A stretch of 56,718 nt of DNA. Origin: Crocinitomicaceae bacterium (GTDB lineage: Bacteria; Bacteroidota; Bacteroidia; Flavobacteriales_D; Crocinitomicaceae). The translations under genes were made by a program, and so were the position numbers. Below, one piece after another: positions 25,554 through 37,189 of this stretch. Every line of letters starts with the position of its first letter. The stretch's first letter is position 1. The stretch spans positions 1-56,718 of the forward strand of contig JAQXBM010000067.1 in NCBI GenBank assembly GCA_029252405.1. The letters are read 5' to 3'. A model generated the notes under the pieces. That model was given only the letters and a program-made list of their open reading frames with translations. It was not told the origin of the DNA and did not search any database.

Positions 25554-25970
25554 ATGGATTACAGAGAGAAAATCGGAACAAAAGAGAATCCGTTGAAGTT
25601 AAAAACGCCACCACTTTCATCAGAATATACGATGCATGTGGATGAAAAAGACGGCGAAGATATTTTGGTGTGTACGGTTGGAAAAACCATTTTACACTAT
25701 CAACTGCGCTGTTTGGAAGATGCCAAGAAAATGTTGGAGGATCACGGAGATTGGATGGAAATGGGCAGCAAAGACGAAAAAGTCGATACGAAAGAAGGAA
25801 CATTTGAACATTGGGGAAGATCTGAATCGAATCCAGTTGGAGGATGGTACGGATTAAAGAAAAACTTCCGTGGTCGATTTGGAATGTACATTCCACCGTT
25901 GATGGAAGCCTTGGGAATGGCAGAAATCACGCACGAAAAGCGAGGGAATAAGATTCGCGCCAATCAGTAA
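25554..25970 (+). CDS. Unknown small cytoplasmic protein
   Basis: A 138-residue soluble protein with no signal or membrane helix. It starts MDYREKIGTKENPLKLKTPP, then DILVCTVGKTILHYQLRCLE, a basic-acidic middle and EHWGRSESNPVGGWYGLKKN, RGRFGMYIPPLMEALGMAEI. The GGWYG and FRGRFGMYIPP motifs are distinctive and suggest a conserved small domain, but I cannot name it with certainty. The gene follows the exported protein by six bases and is closed by a G+C hairpin with seven T residues. Confidence 0.7.
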   Translation: MDYREKIGTKENPLKLKTPPLSSEYTMHVDEKDGEDILVCTVGKTILHYQLRCLEDAKKMLEDHGDWMEMGSKDEKVDTKEGTFEHWGRSESNPVGGWYGLKKNFRGRFGMYIPPLMEALGMAEITHEKRGNKIRANQ

Positions 25971-25992
25971 AATTGAAAAGAATGAATTCAAG

Positions 25993-26021
25993 CGCGGGTA
26001 AGAAATTGCTCGCGTTTTTTT
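25993..26021 (+). terminator. Rho-independent terminator after the 25554-25970 gene
   Basis: CGCGGG (25993-25998) pairs with CTCGCG (26009-26014) with one G-U, followed by TTTTTTT (26015-26021), 22 nt after the stop codon. Confidence 0.75.
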
Positions 26022-26089
26022 GTGGATTATAATTCCGAAGTTTAAGTATGAATTCAGAGGAAATTGTGATAGTCCAGCGAAGGACGAGA

Positions 26090-26968
26090 CTAAAGCCTAC
26101 CAACCTTCAAAAACTCACCATCGCTCCAAACTTCTATTCTCAGAAGAATCATGTCTAAATCGTAGAAGTACATTTTTCCTCCCCAAACTTTTCCTTCCTT
26201 GAACGTTCCATGAAAAATGATTTCACGCTGATCGTTATACTTTTTATCGTTGACAAGGTTGGATTGCAGTGAACTATCAGAGTAGTCGATTAAATATTCC
26301 TCGCTATCTCTCCAAGTTCCTTCTTTATTAAGACTTGAGTCCACTTTGTAAACAAAACTGGTAGTATCATTTTTCCATTTCGGTCCGTGCGTTACAGTTT
26401 CATTTCTCACATAACCGTGCTTGACAACTTCCAAGATTTGATCGCAGCTGTCCTCTCGGTATAGTGCTGTGCTAATCGGAACTCCACTCGAGTCCATGAC
26501 TTCAATTGCCTTTAAGCAACCAGATGTAAAATACGCGAATGCCGTATCAATTTTTTTCCCTTCATCATTGTAGGTACAATAGAAAAATAATCTGCCTTCC
26601 TCGTCATACTTGGTATGAGTCCCGGCATATCTGTTTCTTCTAAATTCACCTTGTTCTTTTAAGTTCCCGTTTCTATGGTACTTCCAATAAGCCCCATTTG
26701 GACGATTTTGAACGTAGGTTCCTTTTAGCTTAGGTGTGATTCCATCCTCCCAATATTTAATCCAAAGTCCCTCCTTGCGATCACTATCGTAAACTCCTTC
26801 CTCAATTTTCCCGTTTGTCGGATAACCAGCAGGTGGACGATCTTTTCCGTAGAAAATCCAGCGTCCTTGCTTTTGACCGTGTCGATCTTTATGGTTGAGC
26901 GTGTCGCTTTGAGCATGCATTCCATGAACGCAGAAAAGAGTAAAGAAGATGGTTAGAAAGCGAAACAT
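26090..26968 (-). CDS. Exported MORN/YwqK-like repeat protein
   Basis: The 292-residue protein has a signal peptide (ending MHAQS) and a series of MORN-like strands of the YwqK type: QGRWIFYGKDRPPAGYPTNG, EGVYDSDRKEGLWIKYWEDG, LKGTYVQNRPNGAYWKYHRN, LKEQGEFRRNRYAGTHTKYD. The later part (about 150-290) is less regular but ends with IIFHGTFKEGKVWGGKMYFY, again repeat-like. Such repeats form extended beta sheets; in Bacteroidota they are common in exported proteins of unknown function. It is the last gene of the transporter-DUF58-MORN run, nine bases after DUF58. Confidence 0.8.
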   Translation of the reverse strand: MFRFLTIFFTLFCVHGMHAQSDTLNHKDRHGQKQGRWIFYGKDRPPAGYPTNGKIEEGVYDSDRKEGLWIKYWEDGITPKLKGTYVQNRPNGAYWKYHRNGNLKEQGEFRRNRYAGTHTKYDEEGRLFFYCTYNDEGKKIDTAFAYFTSGCLKAIEVMDSSGVPISTALYREDSCDQILEVVKHGYVRNETVTHGPKWKNDTTSFVYKVDSSLNKEGTWRDSEEYLIDYSDSSLQSNLVNDKKYNDQREIIFHGTFKEGKVWGGKMYFYDLDMILLRIEVWSDGEFLKVGRL

Positions 26969-26977
26969 GAGCGTAGT

Positions 26978-27901
26978 TTAATGAAGCTTCTGGCGCTTCA
27001 ACAAATACTTCAGCAAGACTTCGTTAAATCCTTCTCCAATATTTGCAGGCATGAAATCAATGCGATAATCGGCGCAACGCATCTCAATATCCTTGAAATA
27101 AGCATTCACAGCTTTCGTGTAATTCTCTCTAAATTGACTCGGTTGAAGCTTAATTTTTTCTCCGGTTTCCATGTCCACAAACTGATACGGACGGTTTTCA
27201 AAGGCAAAATCAATCTCAGCGCTTTTGTCAACGGTATGGAAAAGAATGACTTCGTGCTTGTTGTGCCTTAAGTGTTGAAGCGCTTGAAACAACTCATCCA
27301 ATTGGGTTGGATCATCCAATAAATCAGAAAAAATAACAATCAAACTACGTTGGTGACATTGCTCCGCGATTTGATGCAAACACTCAACAGTAGAAGCTGT
27401 TTTACTCGCGCCACCTTTGTCATATTGAGTCAATAACTTCTCCATTTCGCTGTACAAATAACGATGGTGGCGTTGCGATGACTTCGCTGGAGTATGAACA
27501 TTCAATTTATCTGTAAACAGTGAAATTCCAACAGCATCGCGTTGTTTACGAAGTAATTCAATAATTGAGGCAGCGGCGTAAACCGAAAATTCCAGTTTGT
27601 TCTCTTCTTTGTCGGCAGGGTAGAGCATGGACGTGGAACAATCAATCACCAATTGACATCTCAAGTTGGTTTCTTCTTCGTATTTCTTTGTGAAGAGCTT
27701 TTCCGTACGTCCGTACAATTTCCAATCGATGTGACGAGTAGATTCTCCTTTGTTATACAAACGATGTTCAGCAAATTCAACAGAGAAGCCATGAAAAGGA
27801 CTTTTGTGGAGTCCAGTAATGAAACCTTCTACCACTTGCTTAGCAAGAATCTCAAGGTTACCGAATTGGGCAAGCTTACCTCTGTGAATCGTTTTACTCA
27901 T
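26978..27901 (-). CDS. DUF58 domain protein (MoxR-associated, VWA-like)
   Basis: The 307-residue protein contains the DUF58 core: GFSVEFAEHRLYNKGESTRH, IDWKLYGRTEKLFTKKYEEE (about 55-75) and a von Willebrand A-like fold starting LVIDCSTSMLYP with a partial metal-ion site (DCSTS). DUF58 proteins usually pair with a MoxR AAA ATPase and act in envelope or cofactor maturation. Here no moxR gene is adjacent, since the neighbours are a DMT transporter upstream and a MORN protein downstream. It is 29 nt after the transporter stop. Confidence 0.87.
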   Translation of the reverse strand: MSKTIHRGKLAQFGNLEILAKQVVEGFITGLHKSPFHGFSVEFAEHRLYNKGESTRHIDWKLYGRTEKLFTKKYEEETNLRCQLVIDCSTSMLYPADKEENKLEFSVYAAASIIELLRKQRDAVGISLFTDKLNVHTPAKSSQRHHRYLYSEMEKLLTQYDKGGASKTASTVECLHQIAEQCHQRSLIVIFSDLLDDPTQLDELFQALQHLRHNKHEVILFHTVDKSAEIDFAFENRPYQFVDMETGEKIKLQPSQFRENYTKAVNAYFKDIEMRCADYRIDFMPANIGEGFNEVLLKYLLKRQKLH

Positions 27902-27930
27902 AGGAACGAAAGATAAGTAAAATTAGACAA

Positions 27931-28824
27931 TTACAATCGTGTTCGGATGAGTGTATTGGACAAAACACCGATCAGTACGATTGCTATTCCCAAATCAACT
28001 TGCCAAGTGAATTGCTCACTGAAAAAGAAATACCCAACGACGAAGGCATAAATGATAGTCAAATACTTGAAAGGAGTAATCGTTGCTGCCGCTCCTTCGT
28101 GAAGCGCCTTGGTCATGTAGATTTGAGCAAATTGAGTGAAAATTCCAATGGTCAATAAAATCAGCCACTCAATACCTCGAGGCATGGTGAATTCAAACAA
28201 GCAAAGGATTACCATTAATGGTATAGCGACCATTGGGAAATACATTACGATAACAATAGGAGAATCAGTTGTTCGCAATTTCATAATTGCAGTATAAGCT
28301 ATTCCAGAGATGAAAGCGGAAACCAATCCCATTCCCATCCAGAAGAATGAAATTTCTTCAAAACGTACGTCAGTCTCTCCCAATTGTGAAATCGCAATCA
28401 GGGCAACCCCAGCAAATGACATGATGATAAAAAACCATTGAAGCACTCGAACGCGTTCTTTGAGTAAAATCATGGCGAGCATCACCGTGAAAATAGGAGA
28501 CATGTTTTGAACAACGATCGCAATAGCGAGAGGGATGTGGTGAATGGTGTAGAAGAAAATCGTTAGGGCAAGAGTTCCAGCCAATCCACGAATTATGAGC
28601 CACTTTTTATTCACTCCCCACATGGAAAGTCCGCGGTACCGGATAATCGACCAACTAATCACAAAAGTGATGATGGAACGCGCCAACACAAGCTCGTGAC
28701 CAGGGTACACTTGAACATTATCGATCAAATGTTGTTCGGGTCCCATTCCAAGAATCTTCACAAAGAAGTTCACCACGAGGAAACAGAGTCCAGAGATAAG
28801 AATGTATACAATGCCCTTATTCAC
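27931..28824 (-). CDS. DMT/EamA-family transporter
   Basis: A ten-helix EamA-type permease with two repeated halves: LVLARSIITFVISWSIIRYR, LAGTLALTIFFYTIHHIPLA and IAIVVQNMSPIFTVMLAMIL in the first, and YTAIMKLRTTDSPIVIVMYF to EGAAATITPFKYLTIIYAFV in the second. DMT members export metabolites or drugs; substrate unknown. I place the start at a GTG (28822-28824, VNKGIVYILISGL) because a TACTTTTG promoter box ends four bases before it and the longer frame would run through that promoter to within 5 nt of the divergent gene start. The predicted mRNA would have almost no leader. Confidence 0.82.
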   Translation of the reverse strand: MNKGIVYILISGLCFLVVNFFVKILGMGPEQHLIDNVQVYPGHELVLARSIITFVISWSIIRYRGLSMWGVNKKWLIIRGLAGTLALTIFFYTIHHIPLAIAIVVQNMSPIFTVMLAMILLKERVRVLQWFFIIMSFAGVALIAISQLGETDVRFEEISFFWMGMGLVSAFISGIAYTAIMKLRTTDSPIVIVMYFPMVAIPLMVILCLFEFTMPRGIEWLILLTIGIFTQFAQIYMTKALHEGAAATITPFKYLTIIYAFVVGYFFFSEQFTWQVDLGIAIVLIGVLSNTLIRTRL

Positions 28825-28828
28825 GCCG

Positions 28829-28836
28829 CAAAAGTA
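28829..28836 (-). promoter_or_regulatory. -7 promoter box of the DMT transporter operon
   Basis: Minus-strand TACTTTTG (28836-28829) fits TAnnTTTG and ends four nucleotides before the GTG at 28824, so transcription should start at or beside the start codon. The flanking TACTTTTGCGGC string is identical to that at the ilvE promoter. Confidence 0.6.
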
Positions 28837-28903
28837 CACCGATTTCTCGTCAACCTTACAAACAATAAAATTAAATATGTAGATTAGCGTTAATAACAAC
28901 GGA

Positions 28904-29554
28904 GTGAAGAAAATCTACAGCATATTAATCATCTTTTTGAGCCTTTCGAGCTACTCAAATGCTCAGTCAATTACACCGAAATATTCCTACAATGTGGAGT
29001 TGTGTTTGCCCGTTGCAATGAGCAATCAACCGTTCAATGATTTTATGCAAGGCCTAGTTGGTGTGTCCACTTATGGTCAATATTCCTTTCCATTTCACTT
29101 GAATGTGGGAGCAGGAATTCGTTATTCGTACTTCACCATTAATGAATTTAGCGTTCCAAGTCCCGTTTTTGGTGGGGTTCATTCTGGAACAGCATTTATC
29201 AAAGTTGGGTACGACGAGTTTCACAACGATCGTTTCGGAACTGATTTTGGATTGAAGGCAGGATATTCTCATACTTTTTTCGATACGGATTTGAACAAAG
29301 ATGAAGGTGTTAACCCGGTTGATATCGGAAGTACTTATGCTGAATTCACAACAGCATTCATTCTTACCGCGAATGAAAAGTCATCCTACCGCTGGATCAT
29401 TGGTTACGGAATGCAAGGATTCGGATTTTCTCCCCAGCAAATAGGTCTTGAGACCAACGGTGGCTATGATCCTGCGAATTTCAAACGAATTACGACCTAT
29501 CTCGTCGTAGGATTCGGTTACACCTATTATTTCGACAATAATAACGGCGGATAA
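28904..29554 (+). CDS. Exported protein, probable outer-membrane beta barrel
   Basis: A 216-residue protein beginning with a GTG (VKKIYSILIIFLSLSSYSNA, signal peptide ending SNAQ). The mature sequence alternates hydrophobic and polar residues with many glycines and aromatics: YSYNVELCLPVAMS, FHLNVGAGIRYSYF, DFGLKAGYSHTFFD, YRWIIGYGMQGFGF and the end YLVVGFGYTYYFDNNNGG. That is the look of an eight-stranded outer-membrane barrel. Specific function cannot be given. It diverges from the transporter and is followed two bases later by prmC, so prmC may be co-transcribed with it. Confidence 0.72.
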   Translation: MKKIYSILIIFLSLSSYSNAQSITPKYSYNVELCLPVAMSNQPFNDFMQGLVGVSTYGQYSFPFHLNVGAGIRYSYFTINEFSVPSPVFGGVHSGTAFIKVGYDEFHNDRFGTDFGLKAGYSHTFFDTDLNKDEGVNPVDIGSTYAEFTTAFILTANEKSSYRWIIGYGMQGFGFSPQQIGLETNGGYDPANFKRITTYLVVGFGYTYYFDNNNGG

Positions 29555-29556
29555 TC

Positions 29557-32466
<2,910 letters not shown>

Positions 32467-32467
<1 letters not shown>

Positions 32468-32928
32468 TGAGCGCAGCACCAAATAATATCTGGTCTTCCA
32501 TCAAGCGATTGTTGGTTGTGGTTGATTTCAAAGAAATCGATAACATGAATCAGTGGCGTGAATCAATCAAGTTTAGCGGACTCAATATTCACGACAGTAA
32601 AATCATGGGTATTGTTGAGTCGAAGAAAGAGCGCTTAATTTTAGGAGAAATGAGCTCGGTAGTTTTCATCTCGGAAAAAGACTACGGATTCATTGGTCGA
32701 TTAAAAAATGAGGACGCGCAACAAACATTTAATGACCGATACGATGCACTGATAATTGTAGGTGAAATTCCAAAGAAAATTGAGAAATCGATTTCAAAAA
32801 TGGCTTTCAAAATTGACATCAGCCTGAACTCGGAAAATAGCGCTCAAACAATTAACCTCCAAACGGAAGAGACAGCGCCGAAGTATATGCTTAAATTTGT
32901 AAAACAAACATTAGAAAGAATATCATGA
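32467..32928 (+). CDS. Small conserved protein between ligA and dapA (DUF6913-like)
   Basis: A 153-residue soluble protein: WSSIKRLLVVVDFKEIDNMN, SIKFSGLNIHDSKIMGIVES, VVFISEKDYGFIGRLKNEDA, YDALIIVGEIPKKIEKSI and the end YMLKFVKQTLERIS. The alternating strands and helices fit a small alpha/beta domain. I recall a Bacteroidota family of this kind in the same place between ligA and dapA (annotated DUF6913), but cannot confirm that here. It is translationally coupled on both sides (start shares bases with the ligA stop; stop overlaps the dapA ATG), so it is expressed with essential genes. No function known. Confidence 0.75.
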
Positions 32929-33806
32929 CAAATCCATTTGAGGGTACAGGTGTAGCATTGGTAACACCATTTAATGATGATCGAACCATTGATTTTAATG
33001 CTCTAGCTAGGCTTGTTGATTATCAGGTAGATAGCGGAGTAAATTTCTTGGTTGTTCAAGGGACGACAGGGGAGTCTCCAACTCTAAGTTTTAATGAGAA
33101 ATTGGTCGTGCTAAAATGTGTTCAAGACATCAACAAAGGTCGATTAAAGATTGTATTTGGTGTTGGTGGGAATAACACTTTCGAGACTGGTGAAATCTTG
33201 AAGAATTTGCCTTCAGGAATTGATGGTATTCTTTCTGTTTCGCCATATTACAATAAGCCTACTCAAAAGGGAATCATTGAACATTTCAAGTACCTTGCAA
33301 GTTGCACTGAACTGCCAATCATTTTGTACAATGTTCCGGGAAGAACAGGATCAAACATGCTGCCTGAAACAACTTTAGAGTTGGCCAAAATTGACAATAT
33401 TGTCGCAGTGAAGGAAGCATCAGGTGACATGGAACAAATCATGGAGATCGTTCACAAGAGACCTGATGGATTTGGTGTTCTCTCTGGAGATGATGCTATC
33501 GTGATGCCGTTAATTTCTGTCGGAGTAGACGGTGTTATTTCGGTAGTTGCAAATGCACTTCCGAAGAAATTCTCTTCCATGATCGATCATGCGTTGAATG
33601 GAGATTTCGCTACCGCGCGTAAACTACATTACGATCTTTTACCATCTACGAATCAGTTTTTCGCAGAAGGAAATCCAGGAGGTGTGAAGATTTCACTTTC
33701 GGAACAAAATTTAATGAAACCAATCATGCGACCACCTTTATATCCAGTATCGGAAGCGTTGGAGCAACAAATACGAATAGAAACGCAGCGCGTTCTGAAG
33801 TCATGA
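32925..33806 (+). CDS. dapA: 4-hydroxy-tetrahydrodipicolinate synthase
   Basis: DapA condenses aspartate semialdehyde with pyruvate in lysine and diaminopimelate synthesis. Its 293 residues show FEGTGVALVTPFN at the N-terminus, the binding motif VQGTTGESPTLSFNEK (about 44-59), SPYYNKPTQKGIIEHF, the tyrosine in LYNVPGRTG (about 138-146) and the Schiff-base lysine in IVAVKEASGD (about 160-169). Family length and order are standard. It overlaps the DHH phosphoesterase gene by 4 nt (ATGA). DapB, a later step, lies far away at 52991 in the parAB operon. Confidence 0.97.
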   Translation: MTNPFEGTGVALVTPFNDDRTIDFNALARLVDYQVDSGVNFLVVQGTTGESPTLSFNEKLVVLKCVQDINKGRLKIVFGVGGNNTFETGEILKNLPSGIDGILSVSPYYNKPTQKGIIEHFKYLASCTELPIILYNVPGRTGSNMLPETTLELAKIDNIVAVKEASGDMEQIMEIVHKRPDGFGVLSGDDAIVMPLISVGVDGVISVVANALPKKFSSMIDHALNGDFATARKLHYDLLPSTNQFFAEGNPGGVKISLSEQNLMKPIMRPPLYPVSEALEQQIRIETQRVLKS

Positions 33807-34813
33807 AATTAGCCAAAGAAATAGTACAGTCGATTCAAGAGGCAAAGAACATTGTGATTACGAGTCACAAGTCACCTGATGGAGATTCCATCGGAAGTTC
33901 ACTCGGAATGTTGCGTTTTATCCGAGCATTGGGACAAGATGCAACGATTTGTCACCCAGACGCATGCCCATCTTTTCTCGAATGGTTGAAAGACGGTGAT
34001 GAAATTGTGGATTTCGATGCAGATCAAGATCGCGTCATCTCCTTAATGGATAATGCAGATTTGATTTTCTGCCTCGATTACAACGGTTCTGGACGCATGG
34101 GCAAAGATATGGGAGGTGTTCTCCTTGCCGCTGATGGAAAGAAGATCATGATTGATCATCATCCTTATCCTGAGGATATTTTTGAGCTGTCGGCTTCACA
34201 TCCTGAAGTGTGTTCAACTTCGCAATTAATCATTGAGTTAATGGTTCAATCGGGTAACGAAAAATTGCTGAGTCAATCTATCGGAACGCCACTTTATCTC
34301 GGAATTGTAACCGATACAGGTTCTTTCCGTTTTTCATCTGTAACGGCGCGAACACACGTACTGATTGGAAAGCTCATTGAAAATGGAGTAGAACAAGCGA
34401 ATGTTCATGAAAACACCTTCAATCATAACCGATTGGATCAAATGAAACTACGTGGATACGCAATTGCTGAAAAGCTTGAAGTATTGGCCGATGAAGAATT
34501 GGCGATTCTTTCCTTATCTGAAATGGATTTGGAGCGATTCAATTACATCAAAGGAGATACTGAAGGTTTGGTGAATGTTGCTTTATCAATTGAAGGCGTT
34601 TCTGTGGCTATTTTGATGACAGAAAAGGATGGGAAAGTGAAAATGTCTTTCCGTTCAATGGGATCAATCGTTGTGAACAAATTCGCTGCTGATAATTTCG
34701 ACGGTGGAGGGCACATGAACGCTGCAGGCGGAATTAGCTTCCTTTCGCTCGAAGAAACAATTGAAAAAGTGAAGAAGTTGGCGCCAACTTACTTTGGAAA
34801 AACACATGCATAG
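33803..34813 (+). CDS. nrnA: DHH-family phosphoesterase, NrnA-like oligoribonuclease/pAp phosphatase
   Basis: The 336-residue protein has the DHH phosphoesterase metal motifs: VITSHKSPDGDSIGSSLGML (about 20-39, with the DxD), LIFCLDYNGSG (about 92-102) and IDHHPYPED (DHH). The DHHA1 domain ends FDGGGHMNAAGGISF, which matches the GGGH substrate-binding motif. Bacterial NrnA degrades short RNAs and dephosphorylates 3'-phosphoadenosine 5'-phosphate; this is assigned by family. It overlaps the gldI-like gene by 8 nt, an arrangement known in other flavobacteria. Confidence 0.9.
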   Translation: MKLAKEIVQSIQEAKNIVITSHKSPDGDSIGSSLGMLRFIRALGQDATICHPDACPSFLEWLKDGDEIVDFDADQDRVISLMDNADLIFCLDYNGSGRMGKDMGGVLLAADGKKIMIDHHPYPEDIFELSASHPEVCSTSQLIIELMVQSGNEKLLSQSIGTPLYLGIVTDTGSFRFSSVTARTHVLIGKLIENGVEQANVHENTFNHNRLDQMKLRGYAIAEKLEVLADEELAILSLSEMDLERFNYIKGDTEGLVNVALSIEGVSVAILMTEKDGKVKMSFRSMGSIVVNKFAADNFDGGGHMNAAGGISFLSLEETIEKVKKLAPTYFGKTHA

Positions 34814-35324
34814 ATTACGCTACATATTACCGTTTTTGGTTCTGTTCATTTCGTGTGAAGAGGAAGTCCCTGAGCAACCTATAGAAGTCAATTGGACAAA
34901 AGATGATTCATACAAACTGGGCAGAGATGTTGCAGCGAATGAAGAAATCAAAATCCGTTTGTTTTTGGAGATGCACAAAGATTGGGAGTTGACTCAAACG
35001 GGAACAGGGTTACGTTATTATGTGTACGAAAAAGGTGAAGGGCCTAAGCCAGCGCGAAAGCAAACGGCCGAAATCGAATACGTCGTAAGTTTATTAGATG
35101 GCACCGAATGCTATAAAACGGAAGACGACGAGTATGAAGAATTGTTGATTGATCAAAGTGATGTCGAAACTGGCGTACAAGAAGCAATCAAGTTGTTGAA
35201 CGTTGGAGACCGAGCAAAATTGATTATTCCAAGTCACATTGGACACGGTCTCTTGGGAGATCAAGACAAAATACCACCACTGACCACTTTAGTTGTTGAT
35301 ATCCACTTAATGGGAATTAAATGA
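34806..35324 (+). CDS. gldI: GldI-like FKBP-type peptidyl-prolyl isomerase lipoprotein
   Basis: Starting MHRLRYILPFLVLFISCEEE, the protein has a lipoprotein signal with cysteine in FISC and about 172 residues. A spacer leads to one FKBP domain: GLRYYVYEKGEGPKPARKQT, AEIEYVVSLLDGTECYKTED, then AIKLLNVGDRAKLIIPSHIG and a final strand TTLVVDIHLMGIK. GldI of gliding flavobacteria is an essential FKBP lipoprotein of this size needed for GldN/T9SS function, and sits beside a DHH phosphoesterase. Family and context support GldI, but other FKBP lipoproteins exist, including the next gene. It is coupled to that gene by an ATGA overlap. Confidence 0.72.
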   Translation: MHRLRYILPFLVLFISCEEEVPEQPIEVNWTKDDSYKLGRDVAANEEIKIRLFLEMHKDWELTQTGTGLRYYVYEKGEGPKPARKQTAEIEYVVSLLDGTECYKTEDDEYEELLIDQSDVETGVQEAIKLLNVGDRAKLIIPSHIGHGLLGDQDKIPPLTTLVVDIHLMGIK

Positions 35325-36172
35325 AAAGATTAAATCTACTTTTTGGATTGTGTTGTGCAGTCGCATTAGCCTCTTGTGACCCGACTGTGGTCGATACAGA
35401 TAAAGACGGGGAAGAGAAGTCTGATCCAATCGCGGAGGTCAAAATTGCAGAAATCGATCAAAAGAAAGAGGTAGCAGATACGTTGAAAATGGACAACGGC
35501 ATTGTGCTTCGTTGGTTCGAACACGGTGATGGCGAAGAGTTGAAGCGTGGTTCAGTTTTCTACATTGATTACAAAGTAATGCTCGACAATGGAGAGGTAG
35601 TAGATGGCAATCATCTATTGCTGAAAGATTCAATTCCTTTCCCTATTGGCTTCCAAATGCAGGGCGAAGGCTGGGATATTGCTCTTTCAAAAATGAAAGT
35701 TGGAGATTTTGTGGAGGTTTATCTTCCAAGTAAATACGCTCGTGGAGAAAGAGAAATCAAGGGTGTTATTCCGGCAAATTCAAACAATACCTTGAAGATC
35801 CGCGTGCTGAGCAAAATGAAACCGACGCGCTCAGTTGATGGGAACAAAGTATGGGTATTTGAGGAGAATAAAGAGAACAAATTACTCTTTGATGACGAAG
35901 AAATGATCACTTTCCACACAATGACGAGCACACCATCGAATAGAAATTACGCAAATACCTACAGTACAAATCGTCCGTTTGACCTGAAACTAGAGGACTA
36001 CGGGACAGTTCCAGGACTGAAGAAAGCGTTAATTAATGCTAAATCATCTGATCGCATGTTTATCTACGTTCCGAGCCGAGAAGCCTATGGTAGCAAGGGA
36101 TACCTAGATGTTGTGAAGCCAAATGAAGATCTTCTCTACAATGTGATGGTCATGGACGTCGTCAAGAAGTAA
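35321..36172 (+). CDS. Two-domain FKBP-type peptidyl-prolyl isomerase lipoprotein
   Basis: A 283-residue lipoprotein (signal MKRLNLLFGLCCAVALASCD, lipobox LASC). Two FKBP-like domains follow. The first (about 58-165) has RGSVFYIDYKVMLDNGEVVD, PFPIGFQMQGEGWDIALSKM, KVGDFVEVYLPSKYARGE. The second (about 190-283) has EEMITFHTMTSTPSNRNYAN, VPGLKKALINAKSSDRMFIY and VPSREAYGSKG. The second is degenerate. It lies directly after the gldI-like gene and overlaps it by 4 nt, so it is probably a partner in folding exported or outer-membrane proteins. Whether both domains are active cannot be told. Confidence 0.87.
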   Translation: MKRLNLLFGLCCAVALASCDPTVVDTDKDGEEKSDPIAEVKIAEIDQKKEVADTLKMDNGIVLRWFEHGDGEELKRGSVFYIDYKVMLDNGEVVDGNHLLLKDSIPFPIGFQMQGEGWDIALSKMKVGDFVEVYLPSKYARGEREIKGVIPANSNNTLKIRVLSKMKPTRSVDGNKVWVFEENKENKLLFDDEEMITFHTMTSTPSNRNYANTYSTNRPFDLKLEDYGTVPGLKKALINAKSSDRMFIYVPSREAYGSKGYLDVVKPNEDLLYNVMVMDVVKK

Positions 36173-36182
36173 TTTAAAATCC

Positions 36183-36190
36183 TATTTTTG
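36183..36190 (+). promoter_or_regulatory. -7 promoter box of the M23 peptidase gene
   Basis: TATTTTTG fits TAnnTTTG, begins 11 nt after the FKBP stop and ends 22 nt before the ATG at 36213. No TTG is at 19 nt. Confidence 0.45.
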
Positions 36191-36212
36191 TGCTTTAGTA
36201 ATTGATGCCAGC

Positions 36213-37145
36213 ATGCGTTTTCTCCAAATAATCTTCTTTTTAGCTTGTTCATTGCCTGTTTTTGGACAGACAATTCTCGACACCATTCCAACCGAAAAAG
36301 GAACGATGATCGTGTACGCAGATCGTACATGGATTTATCTTGAAGATCTGAATTTCACGGGGATTATGAATGAGCGCATTCAATCTGAAATAGAAGAAGA
36401 TTCACTCAACTATGTTCAACCTTGGAACAATGAGGTGTGCTATACATCACAATTAAAGAATGATCTCTCAAGATTGAAAGACACTGTTTGGTTATGTGTT
36501 GAAGATGATGTGAATGGAGGATTTGTGATGCCAGTTGATGGTATCGTTACTTCCAATTACGGGTATCGCCGTGGTCGCCGTCACAATGGTACCGACATTG
36601 ATTTGAATACAGGAGATACCGTTCGCGCTGCATGGTCAGGAAAAGTGCGCTACGCGAAGTACAACGAAAGCGGATTTGGAAACTTGGTCGTTATTCGACA
36701 CCACAACGGATTAGAAACGTTTTATGCGCACAATAGCAAGCTGCTCGTCGCACCGAATCAAGAAGTGGTAGCAGGTGAGCCGATTAGTTTAGGCGGGAAC
36801 ACTGGGCACTCTTACGGATCGCATTTGCATTTTGAGGTACGCTTCTACGATGCTCCAATGGATCCAGCGCACATCATCGACTTCAAAAAGCAAGAAATCA
36901 AGGATGAAAACTTGATGGTTCACAAAGGATTGTTCAGACCAGGAGCGAGAGCAGGAACTAAAACTCCGGCACATACGGCTAGCAGCACTGCAGCTGGAGC
37001 ACGCAAGTACTACAAAATTAGATCAGGAGATACATTGGGAGGAATAGCCCAACGAAATAGAACGACTGTTTCGAAATTGTGTCGATTAAATGGAATAAAG
37101 CCAACGACGGTTTTAAGAATTGGACGCAATCTTCGGATCAGATAA
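36213..37145 (+). CDS. Exported M23 metallopeptidase with C-terminal LysM domain
   Basis: A signal peptide (MRFLQIIFFLACSLPVFGQ) precedes about 290 residues. The M23 (LytM) domain has the first zinc ligand region RRHNGTDIDLNTG (HxxxD, about 128-135), GNLVVIRHHNGLETFYAHNS, and the second pair GSHLHFEVRFYD (HxH). The C-terminal 45 residues are LysM: KYYKIRSGDTLGGIAQRNRT, SKLCRLNGIKP. Such proteins cut peptidoglycan cross-links or activate amidases during cell wall remodelling. It has its own promoter box after the FKBP operon. Confidence 0.93.
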   Translation: MRFLQIIFFLACSLPVFGQTILDTIPTEKGTMIVYADRTWIYLEDLNFTGIMNERIQSEIEEDSLNYVQPWNNEVCYTSQLKNDLSRLKDTVWLCVEDDVNGGFVMPVDGIVTSNYGYRRGRRHNGTDIDLNTGDTVRAAWSGKVRYAKYNESGFGNLVVIRHHNGLETFYAHNSKLLVAPNQEVVAGEPISLGGNTGHSYGSHLHFEVRFYDAPMDPAHIIDFKKQEIKDENLMVHKGLFRPGARAGTKTPAHTASSTAAGARKYYKIRSGDTLGGIAQRNRTTVSKLCRLNGIKPTTVLRIGRNLRIR

Positions 37146-37189
37146 TCGTTATTACCTAAAAAGTTCGCTTTTTGAACTCAACATTGAAA

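Noticed and set aside
25742-25963. Minus-strand frame overlapping the 25554-25970 gene
   Set aside because: It is a shadow of the plus-strand gene, which has a terminator and co-directional neighbours.
28825-28899. Longer start for the DMT transporter at 28899
   Set aside because: It would run through the promoter box and end 5 nt from the divergent gene start.
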